Shown: positions 1 through 5,322 of the stretch, in pieces
How positions within the stretch are numbered: position 1 is the first letter of the stretch
Layout of the letters: each line of letters starts with the position of its first letter
Origin: Clostridia bacterium
GTDB taxonomy: Bacteria; Bacillota; Clostridia; Oscillospirales; CAG-272
Length of the DNA: 5,322 nucleotides
Direction of reading: 5' to 3'
NCBI GenBank assembly: GCA_017420845.1
Contig: JAFQOC010000567.1
Location: 1 to 5,322 of the forward strand
Translations under genes and position numbers: made by a program
The notes under the pieces: generated by a model
Told to the model about the DNA's origin: nothing
The model's input: only the letters and a program-made list of their open reading frames with translations
Databases searched by the model: none

Positions 1-1145
1 ATTTCCAGATTCTTCATGGTAATCCGATGAGTATCGGGCTGATACGTCGCCGTCTTGTCGTTGTAGAAATCGGGGTGGGTCAGATCCTCGGGGTAGGGGT
101 GGGCGGAAATGCCCCAGTCGAAATCGCCGTCACGCCTGCAGATGGCCGCCAGCCGCGCCAGGCATTCCCGTCCTCCGTAATAGCGCAAGGAGTCGGGGCG
201 GTAGGGGATGCCGTAGTAGTGATCCAGCGACACGTGTACGGTGTGGGCGCTGTTATGGGTCAGACCAATGAGATGAGCCATGCGGAGAGCCGCGGCGTAC
301 TCCTCCATGAAGTCCCCGCAGGGCATGGGGCCGCAGTTGTGCCAGACGGCCTGGGCGTTGATCTCGTTGCCCACGTCCATGATAACCGAGCAGAACAGGG
401 GGCTTGCGGGATTCGCGTAACGATTGCAAAGGAAATCCACGCAGGCGCAATAGGTCTCCACCCCCTCCTCAGTGTTGAGGTTGAAGGCGGACATCTGCTC
501 GGAAAAGCCCGTGTCCTCGTAGCCCGGGTGGCCGATCACGGCGCGCAGGGCGGCGTCCGACCCCTTGAGACGGTAGGAAAAGCGGTTAATGAGCCGCACG
601 AGGCAGGGGAGCCCACGCCGGATACAGGGCTGCATGAGGCGGTCGTAGGTGTCCATAATGGGCCGTGCGAAGTAGTAGGTCTTGCCGTTCCAAATATGGG
701 GAATGTCCTCCTCTGCAGGGGTGAGGGTGAGGATCCACGCCATATTGATCTCGGTCATCATGCCGCCGAAGCCGTAGAAATCCATATCCTCCCCGGGGCA
801 GGTGACCCACGTGCCCACGGGCTTGCCCACAGGAGGGCGGGGGGTATCCCCTCGGGAGGCGGCGGGGGCTACGTCGGTCACGTAGCATACGCCCTCCGCC
901 TCGTTTCGGTCTACCGTTACTGAAAAGCGGCCGATCAGCAGGTCGTACCCCTCGGCGTAGCGGGGAAAGATCAGGCGATCCCCCTCGACGCACCGTGACT
1001 CCGTCAGCAGGCGGGCAGGGGTATGCCGTCCCGTGCCGCCTCTGACCAGCGGCACAAAAGCCCGTCCCGAGGCCGAGACGGGCATAGGTATATCCGCAAT
1101 CACTTCGATACGGTCGGGGTAGGCAATGATGGATACGATTTTCAT
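1..1145 (-). CDS. DUF5722-like, putative glycoside hydrolase (C-terminus beyond window)
   Basis: The reading frame is open from an ATG at 1145 to the left edge (381 codons, no stop), so the gene is cut by the window. GGGAG lies 6 bases before the ATG, and a consensus promoter lies just upstream. There is no signal peptide and about 13 cysteines, which suggests a cytoplasmic protein. Residues 1 to about 95 look like a beta-sandwich domain. After that come WNGKTYYF (about 161-168), VGNEIN (N260, E261), SLDHYYG (D308, H309) and an HPYPEDL...FYND stretch (349-363). I recognise this motif set as typical of the uncharacterised family DUF5722. The Asn-Glu pair at 260-261 looks like the acid/base position of clan GH-A TIM barrels; a second catalytic Glu would lie in the unseen part. 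Glycosidase activity is inferred, not established. Family assignment is from memory of motifs, without a profile search. Confidence 0.72.
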   Translation of the reverse strand, partial: MKIVSIIAYPDRIEVIADIPMPVSASGRAFVPLVRGGTGRHTPARLLTESRCVEGDRLIFPRYAEGYDLLIGRFSVTVDRNEAEGVCYVTDVAPAASRGDTPRPPVGKPVGTWVTCPGEDMDFYGFGGMMTEINMAWILTLTPAEEDIPHIWNGKTYYFARPIMDTYDRLMQPCIRRGLPCLVRLINRFSYRLKGSDAALRAVIGHPGYEDTGFSEQMSAFNLNTEEGVETYCACVDFLCNRYANPASPLFCSVIMDVGNEINAQAVWHNCGPMPCGDFMEEYAAALRMAHLIGLTHNSAHTVHVSLDHYYGIPYRPDSLRYYGGRECLARLAAICRRDGDFDWGISAHPYPEDLTHPDFYNDKTATYQPDTHRITMKNLE

Positions 1146-1151
1146 AGAGAA

Positions 1152-1156
1152 CTCCC
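1152..1156 (-). promoter_or_regulatory. Ribosome binding site of the DUF5722-like gene
   Basis: GGGAG on the minus strand, 6 bases before the ATG at 1145. It supports that start in a gene whose other end is not visible. Confidence 0.7.
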
Positions 1157-1172
1157 AAGAGTATTTTTCCCT

Positions 1173-1201
1173 ATTATAGCCCATTCATCCCCTTTTGTCA
1201 A
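1173..1201 (-). promoter_or_regulatory. Consensus sigma-A promoter of the DUF5722-like gene
   Basis: On the minus strand, TTGACA (1196-1201) and TATAAT (1173-1178) are separated by exactly 17 bp, a 12 of 12 match to the housekeeping consensus. Transcription should start near 1166, giving a leader of about 20 bases that contains the GGGAG ribosome site. The promoter fills the 59-base gap after the membrane protein gene, so the DUF5722 gene can be transcribed on its own. Read-through from upstream is also possible, since I see no terminator hairpin in the gap. Confidence 0.85.
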
Positions 1202-1204
1202 GAC

Positions 1205-1978
1205 TTATCCCTCTTTTTTAGTTGGAGCGAGCCATCTGTCCGCGGTGCGGGACAAAAGCTTCGAGAGAGCAAACACCCCCAACAGAAACAGGATATGCCC
1301 TGCCGTCACCCCCGCCACGTAGGTGAGCTGGGCAGGCACGTAGCCCCAAGAAGCAATCAGACTCTGCCGCAGAGCCTCAATGGGCGGGATATTGCATTGA
1401 TACATATTAGTAAAGTTGGTTTTGAGGAGCTGTGCCGCCGTAGCCGCCACCGCCGAAAAAACCGCAATGGAAATCAACGTAGCCCTGCGCTCCCGCCGCC
1501 CGTAATCGCCGTAGAGCCGAAGCGTCAGGATCAGCAGGTAAACGAAGTACACCAGCCCGTGGAAGGTAACGGTATGAAAGGAGAAAAAGGCGGAGAAAAA
1601 GTTCTCCACGTCCCAAGCGGGATAGATCAAGGCCGGGTAGACGGTCATGAGCAGCATGGCCGAACCGCAGAGGACGGTGGTCACGGTGCGCACCACAGCC
1701 TCATGCCTACCCCGATAGAAGGCCATGAGGGGGATGGAAAACAGGAACAGGGAGCAAAAATGCAGGGGAATATGGTAGAGGTCGTAGCCCCTGGAGAAGG
1801 AAACGGCCTGCTTGCCGATTTCCAGAAGGATCAGCAGAACGGCGATGACCTGAAGGGGAATCATACGAATTCGTAAAGGCTTTTTCCCAAGCCACAGGTG
1901 AATCAGAACGCATAGAATCAGCATAACGCCGATGGACGGCAGAAGGGTCTTCAGATGGGCAGGGGTCCAGAGTTCCAT
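1205..1978 (-). CDS. YwaF / TIGR02206-type integral membrane protein
   Basis: This 257-residue hydrophobic protein has about six to seven membrane segments (roughly 14-31, 38-56, 70-88, 96-121, 135-156, 166-184 and 213-240) and a basic tail ending in KKEG. The motif HIPLHFCS (H73, C75), the pair H135/H140 in SFHTVTFHG, and NFTNMY (188-193) followed by a Pro pair fit the bacterial YwaF/TIGR02206 family, whose usual length is about 230-260 residues. The family is uncharacterised in bacteria. It is related to eukaryotic TMEM164, which is reported to be a phospholipid acyltransferase using a Cys and a His, so C75 with H135 or H140 could be an equivalent pair; that is inference. A perfect AAGGAGGT site 9 bases upstream fixes the ATG. 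The stop is TAA at 1205-1207. Its link to the neighbouring sugar genes is unclear. Confidence 0.85.
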   Translation of the reverse strand: MELWTPAHLKTLLPSIGVMLILCVLIHLWLGKKPLRIRMIPLQVIAVLLILLEIGKQAVSFSRGYDLYHIPLHFCSLFLFSIPLMAFYRGRHEAVVRTVTTVLCGSAMLLMTVYPALIYPAWDVENFFSAFFSFHTVTFHGLVYFVYLLILTLRLYGDYGRRERRATLISIAVFSAVAATAAQLLKTNFTNMYQCNIPPIEALRQSLIASWGYVPAQLTYVAGVTAGHILFLLGVFALSKLLSRTADRWLAPTKKEG

Positions 1979-1987
1979 AGCCGGGTT

Positions 1988-1995
1988 ACCTCCTT
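1988..1995 (-). promoter_or_regulatory. Strong ribosome binding site of the membrane protein gene
   Basis: AAGGAGGT on the minus strand, 9 bases before the ATG at 1978. It is a full-length anti-16S match and decides the start. Confidence 0.85.
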
Positions 1996-2051
1996 GCGAG
2001 GGATCTTTTTGGCACGTAGTATTGAAGTATGCTTAGGGGTTGTCCGCTCTC

Positions 2052-2080
2052 ATCATAGCACTTTTCCCCCCATCTGTCAA
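2052..2080 (-). promoter_or_regulatory. Sigma-A promoter of the YwaF-type gene
   Basis: On the minus strand, TTGACA (2075-2080) and TATGAT (2052-2057) are 17 bp apart, an 11 of 12 match. Transcription should start near 2045, leaving a leader of about 65 bases before the ATG at 1978. The promoter faces away from the transporter promoter; the two -35 boxes are separated by 58 bp. Confidence 0.8.
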
Positions 2081-2095
2081 CGATTCGGGCGGATT

Positions 2096-2133
2096 CTTAA
2101 TATTATTAAGGGAAATCTTCATACGATTAAGAG
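2096..2133 (+). promoter_or_regulatory. Candidate regulator-binding site: 17-bp direct repeat at 21-bp spacing
   Basis: Two 17-bp units, CTTAATATTATTAAGGG (2096-2112) and CTTCATACGATTAAGAG (2117-2133), agree at 13 of 17 positions and are separated by 4 bp, so equivalent bases lie 21 bp (two helical turns) apart. The second unit ends 5 bp before the -35 of the transporter promoter. The first begins 15 bp from the -35 of the divergent promoter. Direct 17-bp half-sites with a 4-bp gap abutting a -35 is the arrangement known for AraC-family activators. The first unit also contains a perfect 6-bp inverted repeat (CTTAAT-ATT-ATTAAG), so a dimeric repressor is an alternative reading. No regulator gene is in the window. 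Confidence 0.5.
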
Positions 2134-2138
2134 TGCCC

Positions 2139-2167
2139 TTGACTTTTCCCCGTGAGTATGGTACAAT
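2139..2167 (+). promoter_or_regulatory. Sigma-A promoter of the transporter-GH2 operon
   Basis: TTGACT (2139-2144) and TACAAT (2162-2167) are 17 bp apart (10 of 12 consensus), with TGG directly before the -10 forming an extended -10. Transcription should start near 2174, giving a leader of about 28 bases. It lies immediately downstream of the direct-repeat element and is the only promoter I see for the two plus-strand genes. Confidence 0.78.
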
Positions 2168-2187
2168 ATTCGCAGAACGCCCCCCCG

Positions 2188-2194
2188 AAAGGAG
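2188..2194 (+). promoter_or_regulatory. Ribosome binding site that fixes the transporter start
   Basis: AAAGGAG sits 7 bases before the ATG at 2202. The same frame is open further upstream, back to an ATG at 2040, but a start there would lie upstream of the promoter and lacks a comparable site. Confidence 0.8.
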
Positions 2195-2201
2195 CCAGCC
2201 T

Positions 2202-3518
2202 ATGAAGACCAACCGAGCCGCCAAGAGTAAATTCCTCCTTGCCCTCATCATCTTCTCCCACACGGGCCAGATCGCCTGGGTGGTGGAGAATATGTACTTC
2301 AACGTCTTCATCTACAAGATGTTCCACGCCTCCCCCGCCGACATCTCCGCCATGGTCATGGCCTCCGCCGTGGCCGCCACCGTCACCACCCTGATCATGG
2401 GTGCCCTGTCCGACAAAGTGGGCCGCCGCAAGGTCTTCATGGCGGGGGGCTATATCCTCTGGGGTATCTCTATTCTGTCCTTCGCCTTCATCCGCACCGA
2501 TACGGTGGGGCTTCTCTTCCCCGCCGCCACCGTTTCCGCCGTCTGCGTGACCCTGGTCATTGTCATGGACTGCGTCATGACCTTCTTCGGCTCCACCGCC
2601 AACGACGCCTGCTTCAACGCCTGGCTCACCGACTCCACCACCCACAAGAGCCGGGGCGCCGCCGAGGGCATCAACGCCATGATGCCGCTGGTGGCCATCC
2701 TCTGCGTCTTCGGGGGCTTCATGGGCTTTGATCTGAACAAGTCCGAAAGCTGGACCACCATTTTTCTCATCATCGGTATCGCCGTCACGGTCATCGGTAT
2801 TCTGGGCTTCTTCCTCATCGACGAGCCCCACAAGAAGGCCGACGGCACCGATCATTACTTCGCCAACATTATCTACGGCTTCCGTCCCTCGGTCATGAAG
2901 CAGAATCCCCTCCTCTACCTTCTGCTCATCGCCTTCGCCCTCTTCGGCATCTCCATTCAGATCTTCATGCCCTACCTCATCCTCTACTACACCGAGGGAC
3001 TCAAAATGGAGGGCTACGTCCTGGTCATGGCCCCCGCCATCATCCTGGCCTCGGTCTTTACCGTCATCTGGGGGCGGGTACACGATAAAGTAGGCTTCCG
3101 TGCCTCCATGCTTCCCTCTCTGGGGCTTTTGTGCGCGGGGTATATCCTCTTGTACTTCTTCCGCTCCACCGCCCTGGTGTTCATCGGTTCTCTGCTCATG
3201 ATGTGCGGGTATCTGGCCGGCACCGCGGTATTCGGCGCGGTCATCCGCGACCACACCCCCGAGGGGCGGGCGGGTATGTTCCAGGGTCTGCGCATCGCGG
3301 GTCAGGTGCTGATCCCCGGTATCGTCGGCCCCGCCATCGGCGCGTGGGTGCTGCGGGATGCCGAGACCGTCATGGGCGACGACGGCACCGAGTCCTTCAT
3401 CCCCAATCAGAATATCTTTCTCGCCGCTCTCGTGGCGGCAGTAGTGCTGGGCTTGTTCCTGGCCCTGCTCCTGTATATCATGAAGAAAAAGACCGCGAAG
3501 GAGGCCGCCCGTGAGTAA
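2202..3518 (+). CDS. MFS transporter, probable glycoside/sugar uptake
   Basis: This 438-residue inner-membrane protein matches the usual length of a 12-helix major facilitator superfamily carrier. The MFS motif A is clear in the loop after the second helix (GALSDKVGRRK, residues 67-77), and a degenerate copy (GRVHDKVGFR, 291-300) starts the equivalent loop of the C-terminal half. A hydrophilic central loop runs from about 207 to 236 (DEPHKKADGTDHYF). Polar signatures such as STANDACFNAWLTD (131-144) and PEGRAGMFQGLR (353-364) recall carriers found beside glycosidase genes in Clostridia. The ATG at 2202 is chosen for its ribosome site and position after the promoter. It overlaps the GH2 gene by 8 bp, so the pair is almost certainly one operon. 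Import of a glycoside cleaved by GH2 is inferred from context; the substrate and the coupling ion are not readable. Confidence 0.88.
   Translation: MKTNRAAKSKFLLALIIFSHTGQIAWVVENMYFNVFIYKMFHASPADISAMVMASAVAATVTTLIMGALSDKVGRRKVFMAGGYILWGISILSFAFIRTDTVGLLFPAATVSAVCVTLVIVMDCVMTFFGSTANDACFNAWLTDSTTHKSRGAAEGINAMMPLVAILCVFGGFMGFDLNKSESWTTIFLIIGIAVTVIGILGFFLIDEPHKKADGTDHYFANIIYGFRPSVMKQNPLLYLLLIAFALFGISIQIFMPYLILYYTEGLKMEGYVLVMAPAIILASVFTVIWGRVHDKVGFRASMLPSLGLLCAGYILLYFFRSTALVFIGSLLMMCGYLAGTAVFGAVIRDHTPEGRAGMFQGLRIAGQVLIPGIVGPAIGAWVLRDAETVMGDDGTESFIPNQNIFLAALVAAVVLGLFLALLLYIMKKKTAKEAARE
3498..3504 (+). promoter_or_regulatory. Ribosome binding site for the GTG start of GH2
   Basis: AAGGAGG, 6 bases before GTG at 3511 and inside the end of the transporter gene. 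It identifies the GTG as the start and implies translational coupling. Confidence 0.82.
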
Positions 3519-5244
3519 GAAACAACAGTTGATCCACCTCCTGACCGAGGTGGGGGAGGCTTTGCAGGCTGATCCCACCGCCATTCCGTGGAACACCTAT
3601 CCCAGACCCCAGATGAAGCGGGAGTCCTTCTTCTGCCTCAACGGAGAGTGGAAGTTATCGGTTGCGTCCATGAACGAAATGGAAGACAAGCCTATCCTTG
3701 TCCCCTTCTGTCCCGAGTCCCGCTTGTCTGGTGTGGAGATCCCCCCTGCCGACGCTACGGCCATGTCCTACTACAAGGCCTTTTCCCTCCCCGACGGTTT
3801 CCAAAAGGGACGAGTCATCCTGCACTTTGGTGCGGTGGATTCATGCGCCAAGATCCATCTGAACGGTCAGTTCATAGGCTCCCACGTGGGCGGCTACGAG
3901 GCGTTCTCCCTGGACGTTACCGATCATGTGGAGAAAGAGAACCTTCTGGAGGTCGAGTGCGAGGATATGCTGTTCAACCACGTCCTCCCCTACGGCAAGC
4001 AACGCAAGGACCGCGGCGGTATGTGGTACACCCCCGTATCCGGCATCTGGCAGACGGTCTGGCTGGAATCCGTCCCCGAGACCTATATCCGCTCCCTCCG
4101 CATCGACACAGCACAGGACACAGCCACCATCACCGCCGAGGGCGTGACCGAGGGCACCGTCACCGTCACCACCCCCGACGGGGATCTGTCCTTCCCTCTC
4201 GCCGACGGGAAAGCCACCGTGAAGCTCCCATCCCCTCGCCTGTGGAGTCCCGAGGATCCCTACCTCTACGACTTCACGGTGGAAGCGGGGGAGGACAAGG
4301 TGCAGTCCTACTTCGCCCTCCGCACCTTGGAGATCAAAAAGGTAAACGGCATCCCCCGCCTTTGCCTGAACGGCAAGCCCTACTTCCTCCACGCCCTCCT
4401 GGATCAGGGCTACTGGAGTGACGGCATCTACACTCCCGCCGCCCCGGAGTGCTATGAGCAGGACATTCTCGCCATGAAGTCCCTGGGCTTCAACACCCTC
4501 CGCAAGCACATCAAGGTGGAGCCCGAGCAGTTCTACTACGACTGCGACCGCCTGGGTATGCTGGTCATGCAGGATATGGTCAATAACGGACACTACTCCT
4601 TTATCCGCGACACCGCCCTGCCTACGGTGGGCTTGAAAGAGCTGAACGATAAACGCCTCCACCGCGACAAGGCCACCCGCCGGGCTTTCTTTGACGGAAT
4701 GGAAGCCACGGTAAACCAGCTCCGCAACCATCCTTGTATCGTTTACTGGACGATTTTCAACGAGGGCTGGGGGCAGTTCGACGGCAACGCCGCCTACGCA
4801 AGGCTCCGCGAGTTGGACGCCACCCGCTTCATCGACACCGCCTCGGGGTGGTTCAAGGTCACCGACACCGACGTGGACAGCGAGCATATCTACTTCAAGC
4901 CCGTGAAGCTCAAGTACACCGATAAGCCCATGGTGCTATCCGAGTTCGGCGGCTATGCCTACAAGCCCGATGACCACGCCTTCAACCCCACGGGCACCTA
5001 CGGTTACCGATTCTTCAAGGAACAAGCCGACTTTGAAAACGCCCTGGTCAAGCTCTATGAGGACGAGATCATCCCCGCCGTGGGGGAGGGTCTGTGCGGC
5101 GCGGTCTACACCCAGGTCTCCGACGTGGAGGACGAGACCAACGGCCTGCTCTCCTACGACCGCAAGGTTCTGAAGGTGGATCCCGCCCGCATGAGGGCCA
5201 TTGCCGACGCACTCTACACGGCGATCAATAGACCGCCCGTGTAA
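3511..5244 (+). CDS. Glycoside hydrolase family 2 enzyme (beta-glycosidase), cytoplasmic
   Basis: This 577-residue retaining beta-glycosidase has the standard GH2 order: an N-terminal sugar-binding jelly roll (about 36-190, ending in GGMWYTPVSGIWQTVWLE), an Ig-like sandwich (about 191-275) and a TIM barrel (about 278-577). The catalytic acid/base is E418 in IFNEGWGQFD. The nucleophile is E478 in VLSEFGG. Other family marks are LLDQGYW (296-302), LRKHIKVEP (330-338) and LRNHPCIVYW (404-413). There is no signal peptide and no C-terminal domain after the barrel, so this is a short GH2. I see no Asn-X-Lys motif of the kind used by beta-glucuronidases for carboxylate recognition, which argues against that activity. 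Galactosidase or another beta-glycosidase is possible, and the substrate is unassigned. Translation starts at GTG within the transporter's last codons. The gene ends in TAA, 6 bases before a palindromic repeat pair. Confidence 0.92.
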   Translation: MSKKQQLIHLLTEVGEALQADPTAIPWNTYPRPQMKRESFFCLNGEWKLSVASMNEMEDKPILVPFCPESRLSGVEIPPADATAMSYYKAFSLPDGFQKGRVILHFGAVDSCAKIHLNGQFIGSHVGGYEAFSLDVTDHVEKENLLEVECEDMLFNHVLPYGKQRKDRGGMWYTPVSGIWQTVWLESVPETYIRSLRIDTAQDTATITAEGVTEGTVTVTTPDGDLSFPLADGKATVKLPSPRLWSPEDPYLYDFTVEAGEDKVQSYFALRTLEIKKVNGIPRLCLNGKPYFLHALLDQGYWSDGIYTPAAPECYEQDILAMKSLGFNTLRKHIKVEPEQFYYDCDRLGMLVMQDMVNNGHYSFIRDTALPTVGLKELNDKRLHRDKATRRAFFDGMEATVNQLRNHPCIVYWTIFNEGWGQFDGNAAYARLRELDATRFIDTASGWFKVTDTDVDSEHIYFKPVKLKYTDKPMVLSEFGGYAYKPDDHAFNPTGTYGYRFFKEQADFENALVKLYEDEIIPAVGEGLCGAVYTQVSDVEDETNGLLSYDRKVLKVDPARMRAIADALYTAINRPPV

Positions 5245-5251
5245 ACATGAG

Positions 5252-5277
5252 GTAGGGGCGCACCTGCGTGTGCGCCC
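5252..5277 (+). repeat. REP-like unit 1
   Basis: GTAG (5252-5255), stem GGGCGCAC (5256-5263), loop CTGCGT, and stem GTGCGCCC (5270-5277): a perfect 8-bp stem. Confidence 0.7.
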
Positions 5278-5292
5278 GAAGTCAACCACCAA

Positions 5293-5318
5293 GGGCGCAC
5301 ACATAGGTGCGCCCCTAC
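5293..5318 (-). repeat. REP-like unit 2, opposite orientation
   Basis: Read on the minus strand: GTAG (5318-5315), stem GGGCGCAC (5314-5307), loop CTATGT, and stem GTGCGCCC (5300-5293). It differs from unit 1 only in the loop. Confidence 0.7.
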
Positions 5319-5322
5319 CCAC

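Larger units (their letters stand above)
5251..5319. repeat. Inverted pair of GTAG hairpin units (REP/BIME-like)
   Basis: Two 27-bp arms (5251-5277 and 5293-5319) are inverted copies differing at two adjacent positions, with a 15-base spacer between them. Each arm is itself a hairpin: GGGCGCAC, a 6-base loop, then GTGCGCCC, with GTAG at its 5' foot. GTAG plus a GC-rich hairpin is the form of REP elements mobilised by RAYT transposases, and two in opposite orientation make a BIME-like unit. As RNA the long stem could also stop transcription or protect the 3' end of the GH2 message, but no U-run follows within the window, so a classical terminator is not supported. Confidence 0.75.

Noticed and set aside
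27..923. A 298-codon plus-strand open frame across the DUF5722-like gene
   Set aside because: Its product is a Gly/Val/His-rich low-complexity protein with no motifs. The minus-strand frame has a promoter, a ribosome site and family motifs, and stays open to the window edge.
586..1158. A minus-strand open frame starting just upstream of the DUF5722 start, in another frame
   Set aside because: It is rich in Arg, Gly and Pro and frame-shifted against the motif-bearing frame; its start at 1158 lies upstream of the GGGAG site.
2040..2201. N-terminal extension of the transporter to an ATG at 2040
   Set aside because: This stretch contains both divergent -35 boxes, the direct repeat and the operon promoter. 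The ATG at 2202 has a good ribosome site, and the protein begins normally for an MFS carrier there.
2127..3596. A long open frame on the minus strand across the transporter gene
   Set aside because: Its product is a hydrophilic run rich in Gly, Asp, Glu and His. It is the antisense shadow of a gene with C-ending codons, which rarely give stops in the opposite frame. The plus strand encodes a clear MFS protein.
4132..4180. Short ACC/GTC-rich tandem pattern in the GH2 gene
   Set aside because: It encodes alternating Thr/Val of a beta-strand in the Ig-like domain with biased codons, and is not a true repeat array.
3841..4887. A 348-codon open frame on the minus strand across GH2
   Set aside because: It is an antisense shadow of the GH2 coding region, with no recognisable domain and no ribosome site that would compete with the clear GH2 reading.
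5251..5319. Rho-independent terminator
   Set aside because: The stem is strong but no T-run follows on either side within the window, and the GTAG-footed double-hairpin layout is better explained as a repeat element. A terminating effect cannot be excluded.
4936..5322. A minus-strand open frame entering from the right edge through the repeat pair
   Set aside because: It starts inside the repeat units and then runs antisense to GH2; no protein features are visible.

Overview
The window looks like a chromosomal fragment from a GC-rich Firmicute, most likely a gut-type member of the Clostridia (Oscillospiraceae or relatives). This is inferred from strong GGAGG ribosome binding sites, near-consensus sigma-A promoters, C/G-ending codons and protein families common in that group. 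No rRNA or other taxonomic marker is present, so the assignment is tentative. The window holds four protein genes in two divergent transcription units around a short control region, with a palindromic repeat pair at the right edge.

Left arm, minus strand. A YwaF/TIGR02206-type integral membrane protein (1205-1978) is followed by a DUF5722-like protein with features of a glycoside hydrolase barrel. The second gene starts at 1145 and runs off the left edge of the window, so its C-terminus is not visible. Both genes have recognisable promoters. The one in front of the DUF5722 gene is an exact TTGACA-17-TATAAT match, so that gene can be transcribed independently of the membrane protein gene.

Centre (1979-2201). 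This 223-base divergent intergenic region carries a minus-strand promoter for the membrane protein and a plus-strand promoter for the right arm. Between the two -35 boxes sits a 17-bp element repeated directly at 21-bp spacing (2096-2112 and 2117-2133, 13 of 17 positions identical). The second copy ends 5 bp before the plus-strand -35. This layout resembles the activator half-sites of AraC-family regulators and is the best candidate for the cluster's control site.

Right arm, plus strand. A 438-residue major facilitator superfamily (MFS) transporter (2202-3518) overlaps by 8 bp a GTG-started glycoside hydrolase family 2 enzyme (3511-5244). Neither the GH2 enzyme nor the visible part of the DUF5722 protein has a signal peptide. 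The simplest model is uptake of a small glycoside or oligosaccharide by the transporter and cytoplasmic hydrolysis by GH2, perhaps with the DUF5722 protein acting on the same or a related substrate. The substrate cannot be read from the sequence.

Right edge (5251-5319). Two hairpin units, each preceded by the tetranucleotide GTAG, face each other as an inverted pair just after the GH2 stop codon. They look like REP/BIME-type dispersed elements.
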